64,000 bases of DNA from Arachidicoccus terrestris (GCF_020042345.1 NZ_CP083387.1:496001-560000), one strand, 5' to 3'; counted from the first letter of the stretch, positions 9,825-19,227 are shown. Program-made: numbers and translations. Notes: generated by a model not told the origin, from the letters alone.

Positions 9825-11204
9825 ATGACAAGTCAAGTACAGAAGAAAGTGGGAGGTTACCGGTGGACCATATGTGCACTGCTCTTTGCCGCTACAACCA
9901 TTAACTACCTGGATAGGCAGGTACTCAGTTTATTACAGCCCGCCCTTTCCAAAGAATATCATTGGACCAATACGGATTATGCTAATATTACAGCCATTTT
10001 CCAGTTCGTCTATGCCCTGGGATTATTATTTGCAGGCCGTATCATTGATAAAATAGGCACCAAAAAAGGCTATACCTGGGCACTCATCATCTGGTCCGTA
10101 GGTGCAATGATTCATGCCCTGGCCATTCCAATGGGACAGCAATTGGTGGCTTTCTTTGGTTTTTTCGGCCTGACCATCTTTCCGGTCTCTGTATTTGGAT
10201 TTCTGGTTTCCCGCTCTATACTGGCCATCGGAGAAGCCGGTAACTTCCCGGCTGCAATCAAAGCCACCGCGGAATACTTCCCCAAAAAGGACCGTGCCTA
10301 TGCAACAGGAATTTTTAATTCCGGCGCCAACATCGGTGCCGTTCTGGCACCGCTGACGGTACCCTGGATCGAAACCCACTGGGGGTGGCAGGCAGCCTTT
10401 ATCTCTATCGGTGCCATGGGCTTCCTGTGGCTGATCTTCTGGTTCATTTACTATGAAAAACCGGAAAAGCAAAAGCGGCTATCAGCCGAAGAACTGGCCT
10501 ACATCAATAGCGATGACATACATGAAGGTGTCAACACGTCTGAAGTTAAAGGAGAGAAAAAAGTCAAATGGCTTACCCTGCTGGGATATAAACAGACTTG
10601 GGCCTTTGCCATTGGTAAATTTATGACGGATGGAGTCTGGTGGTTTTTCTTGTTCTGGCTGCCCGCTTATCTGAATGACCAGTACGGCATTAACGGGACT
10701 GCTATTATGATCCCGCTGGCTGTTCTCTATTCCATGACCATGTTTGGCAGTATCGGTGGCGGATATTTCCCTAAATATTTCATCAACAAAGGGCTAACTC
10801 CTTATGATGGCCGGATGCGGGCGATGTTGATCATCGCACTGTTTCCGTTGCTGGTATTGCTGGCTCAGCCGCTGGGTCATATCAGTTATTGGGTACCGGT
10901 ATTCTTTATCGGTATTGGCGCCTCAGCTCATCAGGCCTGGTCTGCCAATATCTTTACCACTGTCTCAGATATGTTCCCTAAAAAAGCTGTCGGCACTGTG
11001 ACAGGTATCGGTGGACTGGCAGGTGGTATAGGTGGTGTCGTGATCAGTAAAATCGGTGGCTGGATCTTTGATGCCTATGATAAGGTGGGACATATAGAAA
11101 CCGGCTATACGATTATGTTTGCAATCTGCTCTGTAGCCTATCTGATCGCCTGGGTATTCATGAAAGCGCTCGTGCCCCGCTATAAACTCATTACGGATCT
11201 GTAA
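9825..11204 (+). CDS. MFS hexuronate transporter (ExuT-like)
   Basis: 459 residues with about 12 hydrophobic segments, an inner-membrane major facilitator of the anion:cation symporter family. The loop after helix 2 (GRIIDKIGTKKG) is the MFS motif A region, and SRSILAIGEAGNFPAAIKATAEYFPKKDRA spans the characteristic helix 4-5 segment of ExuT/GudP-type carriers. It starts 3 bases after kdgA and is the last gene before a strong terminator hairpin. It likely imports glucuronate or galacturonate with protons; the substrate is inferred from the operon. Confidence 0.9.
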   Translation: MTSQVQKKVGGYRWTICALLFAATTINYLDRQVLSLLQPALSKEYHWTNTDYANITAIFQFVYALGLLFAGRIIDKIGTKKGYTWALIIWSVGAMIHALAIPMGQQLVAFFGFFGLTIFPVSVFGFLVSRSILAIGEAGNFPAAIKATAEYFPKKDRAYATGIFNSGANIGAVLAPLTVPWIETHWGWQAAFISIGAMGFLWLIFWFIYYEKPEKQKRLSAEELAYINSDDIHEGVNTSEVKGEKKVKWLTLLGYKQTWAFAIGKFMTDGVWWFFLFWLPAYLNDQYGINGTAIMIPLAVLYSMTMFGSIGGGYFPKYFINKGLTPYDGRMRAMLIIALFPLLVLLAQPLGHISYWVPVFFIGIGASAHQAWSANIFTTVSDMFPKKAVGTVTGIGGLAGGIGGVVISKIGGWIFDAYDKVGHIETGYTIMFAICSVAYLIAWVFMKALVPRYKLITDL

Positions 11205-11218
11205 TATATTCATTAAGT

Positions 11219-11255
11219 GGAACCTGCATCCGTATTGGAGGATGCAGGTTCCTTT
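11219..11255 (+). terminator. Rho-independent terminator after exuT
   Basis: A perfect 13-bp stem (11219-11231 with 11240-11252, arm GGAACCTGCATCC) and 8-base loop followed by TTT, 14 bases after the exuT stop. It separates uxaC-kdgK-kdgA-exuT from the esterase gene, so the downstream genes need read-through or their own promoter. Confidence 0.8.
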
Positions 11256-11268
11256 AAAATAGCACCGC

Positions 11269-12231
11269 ATGAAAAAGTCTTTTTTACTTCTGGTGAGTGA
11301 ACTTAGTATAGGCTGTCTGTTACTCGGCCCGTTATTATCCGCTCATTCATTAAAGGCACAGCAAGTGATTTCACTATACGACCAAAAGATTCCGGGCAGC
11401 ATTCCGGCTGCGGATTACAAAGAAGTCTCTACGCCGGGAAGTGACGGCGTGATCCGCATCAGTCAAGTCAGCACCCCCACCCTTACGGTTTTTAAACCGA
11501 CCGGTACGGTGAACGCTCATACGGCCGTTATTATCTGTCCGGGTGGCGGTTATAAAATCCTGGCCTTTAATCTGGAAGGCACTGAGATTGCCAAGCGGCT
11601 GGCCAGCTGGGGGATTACTGCCTTCGTTCTCAAATACAGACTACCATCGGACCAGATCATGGAAGACAAATCCGTTGGTCCGCTAATGGACGGCGAACGT
11701 GCAATTGCCCTGGTCAGAAGCCAGGCAAAAACCTGGGGAGTGGACCCGGCAAGGATCGGCATAATGGGCTTTTCTGCCGGTGGGCACCTGGCAGCCAGTC
11801 TGTCAACTTTATATACAAGAGATGTCCTGGGCAGCGCACATCCGGATATGGTTTCGCTACGGCCTGATTTTTCCATACTGGGCTACCCTGTTATCTCCAT
11901 GCAGGAAGGCATTACACATAAAGGCAGCAGGACTGCCTTGCTGGGTGCACACCCGGACGAGGCGCTGATACGCCGGTTTTCCTGTGAGCTACAGGTATCA
12001 GACAGCACACCGCCTGCCTTTATTGTGTTGGCAGATGATGATCCCGGTGTTCCTCCGGCCAATAGCCTCCGTTATGTAGAAGCCTTACAAAAACATAAAG
12101 TGCCGGCGGAATTGCATATGTATCAAAATGGCGGGCATGGGTTCGGGGGGCATAACAAACACTCGCCCGATGACTGGCTGAAGCGATTGAAGAACTGGTT
12201 ACAACATAATCAATGGATTCCAAAGAGTTGA
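11269..12231 (+). CDS. Exported alpha/beta-hydrolase, acetyl/feruloyl esterase-like
   Basis: 320 residues with a signal peptide (cleavage near LKAQ, residues 28-31). The alpha/beta-hydrolase core shows the oxyanion motif CPGGGYKILAF, the nucleophile elbow GFSAGG with Ser169, an Asp in VLADDDPGVPP, and a C-terminal His in GGHGFGGH. This pattern matches the Bacteroidota BD-FAE/Axe-type carbohydrate esterases that remove acetyl or feruloyl groups from hemicellulose. Lying inside a glucuronate utilisation cluster, it may deacylate glucuronoxylan fragments in the periplasm. Substrate is inference. Confidence 0.85.
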   Translation: MKKSFLLLVSELSIGCLLLGPLLSAHSLKAQQVISLYDQKIPGSIPAADYKEVSTPGSDGVIRISQVSTPTLTVFKPTGTVNAHTAVIICPGGGYKILAFNLEGTEIAKRLASWGITAFVLKYRLPSDQIMEDKSVGPLMDGERAIALVRSQAKTWGVDPARIGIMGFSAGGHLAASLSTLYTRDVLGSAHPDMVSLRPDFSILGYPVISMQEGITHKGSRTALLGAHPDEALIRRFSCELQVSDSTPPAFIVLADDDPGVPPANSLRYVEALQKHKVPAELHMYQNGGHGFGGHNKHSPDDWLKRLKNWLQHNQWIPKS

Positions 12232-12289
12232 CCCAACTGCTTCAACCTAATTTTTCAAACACTAATCAAACAAATAAACAGTTTTTATT

Positions 12290-13099
12290 ATGGATTCGTT
12301 TTCCCTAAAAGACAAAGTCGTCGTGGTCACCGGCGGCACAGGCATACTGGGTGGCGCTTTTGTGCTGGCCATTGCAGAGGCGGGTGCCAGCGTAGTCATC
12401 ATTGGCCGCAATAAAGAGCGCCTGGATCAGAAAAAAAGCGAAGTAGAGGCCATGGGCGGAAAGGCACTGGCCATTCAGGCGGATGTTATGGATGAGACGC
12501 AGCTGACAGCTGCAAGAGATCAGATCCTGGCAGCATATGGGCGGATTGACGGACTAGTCAACGCTGCCGGCGGAAATGTACCAGAAGCATTATTACTACC
12601 AGAACAGGATATCTTTGACCTGAATATAGAAGGCACTAAAAAAGCATTGGAGCTCAACCTTTGGGGCAGCATCGTACCCACGCATATTCTGGGCGCAACC
12701 ATGCGGGAAACGGGCGGCAGTATCGTCAATATCTCTTCTGTCAGCTCCAAAAAAGTATTAACCCGCGTATTGGGATACAGCATGGGCAAAGCAGCCATCG
12801 ACCAGTACACGGAGTGGCTGGGCGTAGAGGCTGCCACCAGACATGCAGGCAAGATCCGGGTCAATTCTATCACACCTGGCTTCTTCCTGACAGAACAAAA
12901 CCGCAGAATGCTGACAAATGAAGACGGCTCTCTGACCGATCGCGGTGAAAAGATCATCAACGCCACGCCTTACGGAAGGTTCGGGAAACCGGAGGAGCTC
13001 AACGGTGCGCTGATCTACCTGCTCAGTGATGCTTCCAAATTCGTAACAGGCATCACCGTCACCGTGGATGGCGGCTATACGGTGTACGGCGGCATCTAA
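12290..13099 (+). CDS. uxuB: SDR-type D-mannonate oxidoreductase (fructuronate reductase)
   Basis: 269 residues. Classical short-chain dehydrogenase with the Rossmann motif TGGTGILGG (15-23), NAAGG, active-site Ser in NISSVSS and Tyr-x-x-x-Lys in YSMGK. The C-terminal ITPGFFLTEQNR and VTGITVTVDGGYTVYGGI are typical of the SDR family that replaces the long-chain UxuB in Bacteroidota and Firmicutes. It would reduce fructuronate to mannonate with NAD(P)H. The neighbour 93 bases downstream is mannonate dehydratase, which is the best support for the substrate. Without that context it could only be called a gluconate-5-dehydrogenase-like SDR. Confidence 0.85.
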   Translation: MDSFSLKDKVVVVTGGTGILGGAFVLAIAEAGASVVIIGRNKERLDQKKSEVEAMGGKALAIQADVMDETQLTAARDQILAAYGRIDGLVNAAGGNVPEALLLPEQDIFDLNIEGTKKALELNLWGSIVPTHILGATMRETGGSIVNISSVSSKKVLTRVLGYSMGKAAIDQYTEWLGVEAATRHAGKIRVNSITPGFFLTEQNRRMLTNEDGSLTDRGEKIINATPYGRFGKPEELNGALIYLLSDASKFVTGITVTVDGGYTVYGGI

Positions 13100-13121
13100 A
13101 TAAGCCAAATTAATATTTTAT

Positions 13122-13163
13122 AAAGTAGCTGCAGGTCCTTCGCATCACCGCAGCTACTTTTTC
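13122..13163 (+). terminator. Hairpin between uxuB and uxuA
   Basis: An 11-bp perfect stem (AAAGTAGCTGC at 13122-13132 with 13150-13160) followed by TT. It sits between two genes of one pathway and so may attenuate rather than fully terminate. Confidence 0.6.
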
Positions 13164-13192
13164 AGTTCAAATATAATTTTAAAAAGACGATT

Positions 13193-14365
13193 ATGTTACA
13201 GAAAACCATGCGTTGGTACGGCCCTCAGGACGGCGTTACCTTACAAGACATTGCACAGGCGGGTTGCACAGGCGTCGTAACAGCGCTCCATCATATTCCT
13301 GTAGGGGAGATCTGGACAGATGAAGAAATCAAAAGGCGTAAACACGAAGTAGAAGCAGCAGGGCTTGTATGGCAAGTCGTAGAGTCATTACCGGTTCATG
13401 AAGATATCAAAAAAAGAAGCGGCAACTATGTAGAGTGGATTGAAAATTATAAAATCAGCCTGCATAATCTCGGGGCCAATGGCATTCAGGTGGTAACCTA
13501 TAATTTTATGCCGGTTTTGGACTGGTTACGTACCGACCTGCATTATCCGACTAAAACAGGTTCTGCCCTGCGCTTTGAATGGGAAGCCTTCCGGGCTTTT
13601 GATCTGTTTATTTTAAAAAGGCCGGGGGCGGATCAGGATTATTCCCCAAAAGAAACCCAGGCTGCCCGCACCTATTTTGACAACCTTTCTGAGACCGGCA
13701 AGTCTACTCTGGCCTCCAGTTGTATGCAAGGACTTCCCGGCAGTAAGGAAGCTTTTTCCAGAGAAGCGATCCTTAGTCTGCTGGCCGAATTTAAAGGCAT
13801 TGATGAAAAAACCCTGCAGGCGCATCTGTTTCTGTTTCTAAACGAGATCACACCTGCGCTGGAAGCCTCGGGCGTTAAGATGGCCATACACCCCGATGAC
13901 CCGCCTTTTCCGGTTCTGGGACTGCCGCGTATTATGAGTCATGCTGATCATGTCAGGGCGATGCTGGAAAATACAGATTCCTCCCATATCGGACTATGCT
14001 TCTGTACGGGTTCCTATGGCGCCCGCCTGGAAAATGACCTTCCAAAAATGTTGCGCGAATTCGGGTCCCGCGTCTATTTTCTGCATCTCAGAAGCACGCA
14101 AAGGGATGCCGAAGGTAATTTCTTTGAAGCAGATCATCTGGCAGGAGACGCCGGTTTGTATACGATTATTAAACTGGCGGCTGAAATACAGCACCGTGAA
14201 AACCGCTCGATACCCATGCGCCCCGATCATGGTCATCAGCTCAGTATCGACAGGCAGGTGGATAGTTTTCCGGGTTATTCCTTTGTCGGACGATTGAAAG
14301 GTCTGGCAGAGATCAGCGGTATGGAACACGCCATCTACCAGATGCGGGCCGAAGAAGGTCTATAG
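13193..14365 (+). CDS. uxuA: Mannonate dehydratase
   Basis: 390 residues, family length. It dehydrates D-mannonate to 2-keto-3-deoxygluconate, feeding KdgK. The N-terminal MRWYGPQDGVTLQDIAQAG and the metal-binding blocks AIHPDDPPFPVLGLPRI, FCTGSYGAR and MRPDHGHQL (conserved Asp and His residues) are diagnostic for UxuA. It is the last gene of the hexuronate run and converges on the DUF5103 gene 19 bases away, with no obvious terminator between them. Confidence 0.96.
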   Translation: MLQKTMRWYGPQDGVTLQDIAQAGCTGVVTALHHIPVGEIWTDEEIKRRKHEVEAAGLVWQVVESLPVHEDIKKRSGNYVEWIENYKISLHNLGANGIQVVTYNFMPVLDWLRTDLHYPTKTGSALRFEWEAFRAFDLFILKRPGADQDYSPKETQAARTYFDNLSETGKSTLASSCMQGLPGSKEAFSREAILSLLAEFKGIDEKTLQAHLFLFLNEITPALEASGVKMAIHPDDPPFPVLGLPRIMSHADHVRAMLENTDSSHIGLCFCTGSYGARLENDLPKMLREFGSRVYFLHLRSTQRDAEGNFFEADHLAGDAGLYTIIKLAAEIQHRENRSIPMRPDHGHQLSIDRQVDSFPGYSFVGRLKGLAEISGMEHAIYQMRAEEGL

Positions 14366-14384
14366 GCAGCATATCGGTTGAGTT

Positions 14385-15848
14385 TTATCTGGAACTGACC
14401 GTCGTACATGCAACCAGCCCGGGTGCCCTGTCGGAGAAAGACTGAAAATAGACCAGCACGGTATAGGTATTTTCCGTCTCCCAATAATTTCCTTCTGTGA
14501 TATCGGTTACCGTTGGTTGGCTGTCGCTGGCAGCCGTTCCATAAAGATAACTGTAATAACCCTGCTTTAACAGCAGGGTTTTCTCATATACGCCGTCTGC
14601 CGTATTATAGGTCATCCGGCTTTCATCATCCTTTATATATTGGTTAAATTGCCCCAATACATAGACCTGCTGGTCCCCGTAAGGCTGCCCTGTTGCAGTC
14701 TTATACCGGAAGCGGACCAAGCCGTAATCCCCCTGATAGGCCGGTTGAATGTTTTCGGATGCCGCGATTTTATAAAACCCGTCATAATCTACATAAGGCA
14801 TATATTGTATGCCGCGCCTTTGCAGATCTGTTTTCAGTGTCACTTCATAACCGGCCGGATGGCCCTCTGCGGCCTTTACTCCTTCTACCCTTTCGCTCTG
14901 AAACCGGAAACTCTGTAAATCCACCCAACGGTATTCTTTTCCAGCAGGAAACAGCAGATCTCTTTCACTATTGTATTCATAAGTGGATCCCCGCATAAAG
15001 GCGGGCTGCAGATGGTGGACGGCATTGTCCCATCTGTAGTTCTGCAAGACAACGATTTTCACTTGTTGCATGGGATTTTGTACCTGAAGCCGGCTAACAT
15101 TAATGGATACATTCAGTTTTTGCCGGTCCCCGTCCGGCGCACTACCATTGGGTCGCACCACAGCAGCTGCTACAGCGACTTTCGGATCCACCACCAGAAA
15201 ACGTCTCTCAAAGGCTAACTTAGCGGTGTCTCCATCCAAAAAAACTTTCAACAGATAATTACCGCTCTGTTTGATCATGGATTGACTGCCCGGCAATGTT
15301 GCGCTGTAATGCACATAATGAGTACGGCTGACAGCGCTGAATTTAGCGTCACGGATACTCACTTCCCTAAATCCCTGGATATAGTCAAAAGGTGACTGCA
15401 GTACAGGCTGCCAGTTTTCATCACAGCGCAGATAAGTGTAGCTATAATTCTTTATATGTGCGTCAAAGTCATCAAAATGCAGTTCTAAACCACCCGAACT
15501 GCCGAGTGTCATCACAGGATAGCTCATCTGAGCGCCCGATTTGGTAAATACGACGCCATGAATGTTATCATTATCAGGGCGTAATGAAACAAAACCAACA
15601 AGCGGCTGCGCCCGGAGCAGCTGGCCACTCCATAATAAAACGCTTGTAAACAGGCTTACCAGGGCTTTTAGCCCTCCTGTATACTCCTTCCTCCCTAAAA
15701 AACGCCGTTTCCGGTATTTTCTAAGGTTCTTTTTCAACCCTGCGACTTTTGTTCTTTCTACTGCTGGCATTCGTCTTAAATTGAAGTGTCTGACAGGCGC
15801 TCCCTGTTTTGAAGAGGAATCGATACTGGTAACGCGAATATACAACAA
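14385..15848 (-). CDS. Type IX secretion system Plug protein (DUF5103)
   Basis: 487 residues as an open frame. A hydrophobic signal segment (LVSLFTSVLLWSGQLLRAQ) begins only near residue 63, so the true start is probably internal, around the Met at residue 28 or later. The body carries DUF5103 hallmarks: SYTYLRCDENWQPV, a SGNYLLKVFLDGD block and RRFLVVDPKVAV, followed by an Ig-like C-terminal half ending in an amylase-binding-like fold (GQFNQYIKDDESRMTYN). In Flavobacterium the DUF5103 protein Plug blocks the periplasmic side of the SprA translocon. A periplasmic T9SS part is therefore the best call. It is divergent from the permease gene. Confidence 0.82.
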   Translation of the reverse strand: MLYIRVTSIDSSSKQGAPVRHFNLRRMPAVERTKVAGLKKNLRKYRKRRFLGRKEYTGGLKALVSLFTSVLLWSGQLLRAQPLVGFVSLRPDNDNIHGVVFTKSGAQMSYPVMTLGSSGGLELHFDDFDAHIKNYSYTYLRCDENWQPVLQSPFDYIQGFREVSIRDAKFSAVSRTHYVHYSATLPGSQSMIKQSGNYLLKVFLDGDTAKLAFERRFLVVDPKVAVAAAVVRPNGSAPDGDRQKLNVSINVSRLQVQNPMQQVKIVVLQNYRWDNAVHHLQPAFMRGSTYEYNSERDLLFPAGKEYRWVDLQSFRFQSERVEGVKAAEGHPAGYEVTLKTDLQRRGIQYMPYVDYDGFYKIAASENIQPAYQGDYGLVRFRYKTATGQPYGDQQVYVLGQFNQYIKDDESRMTYNTADGVYEKTLLLKQGYYSYLYGTAASDSQPTVTDITEGNYWETENTYTVLVYFQSFSDRAPGLVACTTVSSR

Positions 15849-15987
15849 AAATTGCCCGGTCTATTTTGGCGAATTATCCCCGAATCTAATGGCAAATGAT
15901 GCCATATTTATTACCTTCGCAGCGATCGAACGAATATATATTTTCTGAATACAACAACTATTTAAAGAATTATATTAAAAGCCCTAC

Positions 15988-17220
15988 ATGAATGTTGCCT
16001 CTTTCATAGCCAGGCGTATTGCCTTTAACCGTCAGAAATCCTTTTCTAGGTTTATTATCCGTCTGGCCACCATAGCGACTGCGATCAGCGTAGCGGCAAT
16101 GATTCTTTCCTCAGCTTTTGTCAATGGATTTCAGCATGCGATCAGTGACAAGATCTATAATTTCTGGGGACACATCCGTGTGCAGCAGTTTGAGCCGCTC
16201 AAAGCCCTGGTGGCCGAGGAAACACCGCTGGAGCAAAATAAAATGGTGGATACGATCCTCAGCCATACCCCCAATATCAGACAGTTCCAGCCTTTTGCCA
16301 CCAAGTCAGCCGTCATTGAACATAAAAAAGATATCGAAGGTATCCTGATTAAAGGTGTCGGTTCAGACTATGACTTTTCCAACCTGCAGCGGTTTCTCGC
16401 CGCCGGTCGGTGGCTGTCTTTTTCTGATAGCCTTTATGCCAAGGAAATCGTTATCTCTAAACCTATCGCAACCGAGCTTAAAATCAAACTGGGCGACACC
16501 GTCGCCGTTTACTTTATTGCGGGTGTGAATGAGGCTCCCAAAGTACGGCACTTAACAGTAGTGGGCTTTTACAAAACCGGCATTGAGGAGTATGATAAGC
16601 TATTCGCTCTGGCCGATCTCAGATTGATCCGGCGTATTAATGGCTGGCACAATAATGAAATCGGCGGCTATGAAGTTTTTCTGAAAGACCCGGGTCAGAT
16701 GCAGGCAACAGCAGACGATTTATTCCGTGCGTTACCTGACACCTGGATTGCCAAAACGATTCAGGAAGTCTACCCAAATATCTTCGACTGGTTAAATATA
16801 CAGGATGTCAACAAACAGGTTATCTACATTATTATGACCATCGTAGCGATCATCAATCTCATTACCTGCCTGCTGATCCTGGTACTGGAGCGCACACCTA
16901 TGACCGGCATCCTTAAATCTCTGGGAAGCAGCAACTGGGTTATCCAAAAAGTATTTTTATATCACTCTTCTCTGATCGCCATCCGGGGCGTACTCCTGGG
17001 GCTGATATTCGGCCTCGGTGCCTGTTGGCTGCAACAATATACAGGCCTGTTGAAACTCGATGAGTCTGCCTATTATATCTCAGTAGCACCGGTTCGCATT
17101 AACTGGTATCAGGTAGCACTCATCGCATCAGGTACTTTTGTTGTCTGTTATCTGGCGCTTTTGATACCCACTTTCTTTGTCAAGAAGATCAAACCGGTCA
17201 GAGCCATAAAATTTAATTAG
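15988..17220 (+). CDS. LolC/LolE-like ABC permease (FtsX family)
   Basis: 410 residues with four transmembrane segments: one near the N-terminus (ATAISVAAMILSSAFVNGF) followed by a large periplasmic domain (about 45-270), then three more from about 275 on. NRQKSFSRFIIRLATIATAISVA at the N-terminus is typical of the lipoprotein-releasing permease group, which works with a LolD ATPase to extract lipoproteins from the inner membrane. No ATPase gene is adjacent. truB starts 4 bases after its stop, suggesting an operon; this pairing is common in Bacteroidota. Confidence 0.88.
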   Translation: MNVASFIARRIAFNRQKSFSRFIIRLATIATAISVAAMILSSAFVNGFQHAISDKIYNFWGHIRVQQFEPLKALVAEETPLEQNKMVDTILSHTPNIRQFQPFATKSAVIEHKKDIEGILIKGVGSDYDFSNLQRFLAAGRWLSFSDSLYAKEIVISKPIATELKIKLGDTVAVYFIAGVNEAPKVRHLTVVGFYKTGIEEYDKLFALADLRLIRRINGWHNNEIGGYEVFLKDPGQMQATADDLFRALPDTWIAKTIQEVYPNIFDWLNIQDVNKQVIYIIMTIVAIINLITCLLILVLERTPMTGILKSLGSSNWVIQKVFLYHSSLIAIRGVLLGLIFGLGACWLQQYTGLLKLDESAYYISVAPVRINWYQVALIASGTFVVCYLALLIPTFFVKKIKPVRAIKFN

Positions 17221-17224
17221 AACG

Positions 17225-17935
17225 ATGCGGCAAAAACCGATACATCCGGCCATGCAGCCTTTTTTGGACGGGCAGGTCATTTTACTGAATAAACCCTTAC
17301 ACTGGACTTCATTTGACGCGGTAAAAAAAGTAAGGATATTAACAGGGGTCTCCAAAGTAGGGCATGCAGGCACATTAGACCCCCTGGCAACCGGCTTGCT
17401 GATCATCTGTACAGGTAGCTTTACCAAGCGTATCAATACCTTTATGGCGCAAGTCAAAGAATACACCGGGAGTTTTACCCTGGGCGCCACGACGCCTACG
17501 TATGATCTGGAAAGCACTCCTGAAAATTTCAGGGAATACCAGCAGCTTACAGAAGCGCAGATCCGGGAAGCGACAAAGACCTTTACAGGAGAGATCTTTC
17601 AGACACCGCCCATCCACTCCGCCATTAAAAAAGATGGGAAACCTGCCTATCTGGCCGCCAGAAAAGGAGAAGACATTCAACTGGATCCCCGTAAAATTAC
17701 GATTGAGCAATTTGATATCCCTCGTATTGAGCTTCCGATTGTCGATTTCAGGGTAATCTGTTCGACTGGCACATATATCAGAACCCTGGCTAGTGATTTC
17801 GGCGCACATTTGGGAACAGGTGCGTACCTCAGTAAACTCTGCCGGACCCGCATAGGAGATTTTTCCCTCGAACAAAGTATGGAGATTGATGCGTTCGCAG
17901 CTAAGGTCCAGGACATGAAAGCAGCCTATCAATAA
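17225..17935 (+). CDS. truB: tRNA pseudouridine-55 synthase
   Basis: 236 residues, the short bacterial form without a full PUA domain. The catalytic aspartate is Asp52 in GHAGTLDPLATGLL. The other TruB signatures are LNKPLHWTSFDAVKKV at the N-terminus, the KEYTGSFTLGATTPTYDLES strand-loop, PPIHSAIKKDGKPAY and CSTGTYIRTLASDFG. It makes the universal T-loop pseudouridine in tRNAs. The start ATG lies 4 bases after the permease stop, implying co-transcription. Confidence 0.96.
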   Translation: MRQKPIHPAMQPFLDGQVILLNKPLHWTSFDAVKKVRILTGVSKVGHAGTLDPLATGLLIICTGSFTKRINTFMAQVKEYTGSFTLGATTPTYDLESTPENFREYQQLTEAQIREATKTFTGEIFQTPPIHSAIKKDGKPAYLAARKGEDIQLDPRKITIEQFDIPRIELPIVDFRVICSTGTYIRTLASDFGAHLGTGAYLSKLCRTRIGDFSLEQSMEIDAFAAKVQDMKAAYQ

Positions 17936-17963
17936 CCGGTTGTTGATTATAACGAACAACCGG
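17936..17963 (+). terminator. Hairpin immediately after truB
   Basis: Perfect 9-bp stem CCGGTTGTT (17936-17944) with 17955-17963 and 10-base loop, starting at the base after the truB stop codon. There is no T-run, so terminator function is only likely. Confidence 0.4.
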
Positions 17964-18022
17964 CGCAGTTAGCAGAAATAGATTCAGCTATCAGCCCGTT
18001 GCCCTTGTACCAATTTTTCGCT

Positions 18023-18043
18023 TATAGACTATAGACTATAGAC
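18023..18043. repeat. Three tandem copies of TATAGAC
   Basis: Three perfect 7-base direct repeats between truB and the histidine kinase gene, directly followed by a C-rich run (TACCCCCGGG). Non-coding. Role unknown; copy number may vary by replication slippage. Confidence 0.6.
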
Positions 18044-18104
18044 TACCCCCGGGCGGCTTCTTAACCGCACGCTAAAAAAGGCTAGTCTTCTTTCATTGAC
18101 TGTG

Positions 18105-19187
18105 TTAAGTCTGGATCTGCCTGTCTGCCTTTTCTGCGTCTTCTTTTCTGGCAGGGAGGGTAAAGCCTACGGTCGTTCCCACATTGGGTTTACTACGCAC
18201 ATGAATCGTCTGTCCGTGTGCTTCAACAATATGTTTACAGATAGCCAGTCCCAGGCCCGTTCCCCCGCTGTTGCGGCTGCGGCCGCTGTCTGTCCGGTAG
18301 AACCGTTCAAAAATACGGGGCAAGTGCTCCTCAGCAATGCCGATGCCGTTATCGCTGATTTCTATCAGCACACGGCTCTCATCCATTTTATAGACACTGG
18401 CGGTCACTTCGCCGATTGAGCTGGCATACTTGGCTGCATTGGTCACCAGATTAATAATTACCTGGCGGATTTTTTCTTTGTCTGCATAAACATGTACAGG
18501 AGATTCACAGCCCCTTTTGATACTGAATTGCAATTGCTTGCCTTCGATCTGGAGATTAAGATTATCCAGCACCTCTTTTATGACATCCTGGATAATAAAA
18601 TCGGATTTTTCCAGTTTCTGCTGACCGGATTCCAGTTTAGAGATTTCGTCAATGTCACTGATCAGATGCACCATCCGGTCTACATTATGTTCCGCTTTAG
18701 CCAGATATTCCTTTATTTTCTCCGGTTCTTCAATATCTCCGGAAGAAAGAATCGTCAGGTAGCCCTGAACCGCAAAAATCGGCGTTTTAATCTCATGGGA
18801 AAAGTTCTGCAGGAATTCCTTACGATACTGCTCCATAAAACGGAGCGACTCCAGTTCCTCGCTACGTTTATTGGCCCAGGCGGTAACATCATCTTCCACT
18901 TCCTGGATGGATTTCTGAGGCAGGATATGTTTATAATACATCTCCTCTCGTTTACTGGCTTTAGTCTGATAGATCAGTTTATAGATCAGTTTAATTTTTC
19001 TAAAGACAAACCTGCGCAACACTTCCCGGAATATAAAGTAATTGCAGAGAAAAACGCAGGCCGTTGCAATGGCCGCATGCCACCACAGAATCCTGAAAAG
19101 TAGAAAACAAATGCCAACTGCTACGCTAATCAATAGCGCTGCAAACAGTGCCAGCTGCGCCGGCGTAAAATTTTTCGTACGCACCAT
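18105..19187 (-). CDS. Two-component sensor histidine kinase (PhoR-like)
   Basis: I prefer the ATG at 19187 (MVRTKNFTPAQLALF), giving 360 residues; an upstream ATG at 19241 would overlap the regulator gene by 14 bases. Two membrane segments (LALFAALLISVAVGICFLLF and WWHAAIATACVFLCNYFIF) anchor it with almost no periplasmic domain, so it probably senses an intramembrane or partner signal. The HisKA phospho-acceptor is in NFSHEIKTPIFAVQGYL. The ATPase domain shows the N box (NLVTNAAKYA), DNGIGIAEEHLPRIFERFYR and GGTGLGLAICKHIV. It pairs with the response regulator encoded just upstream. Confidence 0.93.
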   Translation of the reverse strand: MVRTKNFTPAQLALFAALLISVAVGICFLLFRILWWHAAIATACVFLCNYFIFREVLRRFVFRKIKLIYKLIYQTKASKREEMYYKHILPQKSIQEVEDDVTAWANKRSEELESLRFMEQYRKEFLQNFSHEIKTPIFAVQGYLTILSSGDIEEPEKIKEYLAKAEHNVDRMVHLISDIDEISKLESGQQKLEKSDFIIQDVIKEVLDNLNLQIEGKQLQFSIKRGCESPVHVYADKEKIRQVIINLVTNAAKYASSIGEVTASVYKMDESRVLIEISDNGIGIAEEHLPRIFERFYRTDSGRSRNSGGTGLGLAICKHIVEAHGQTIHVRSKPNVGTTVGFTLPARKEDAEKADRQIQT

Positions 19188-19227
19188 AACCAGACTCCTG
19201 AGAGTATATTTAATATTATAATTGAGA

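Noticed and set aside
17375-17959. 194-codon minus-strand frame
   Set aside because: Antisense to truB, which is complete with all motifs.
18492-19103. 203-codon plus-strand frame
   Set aside because: Lies entirely antisense to the histidine kinase gene, whose motifs are all intact; composition reads as a shadow.
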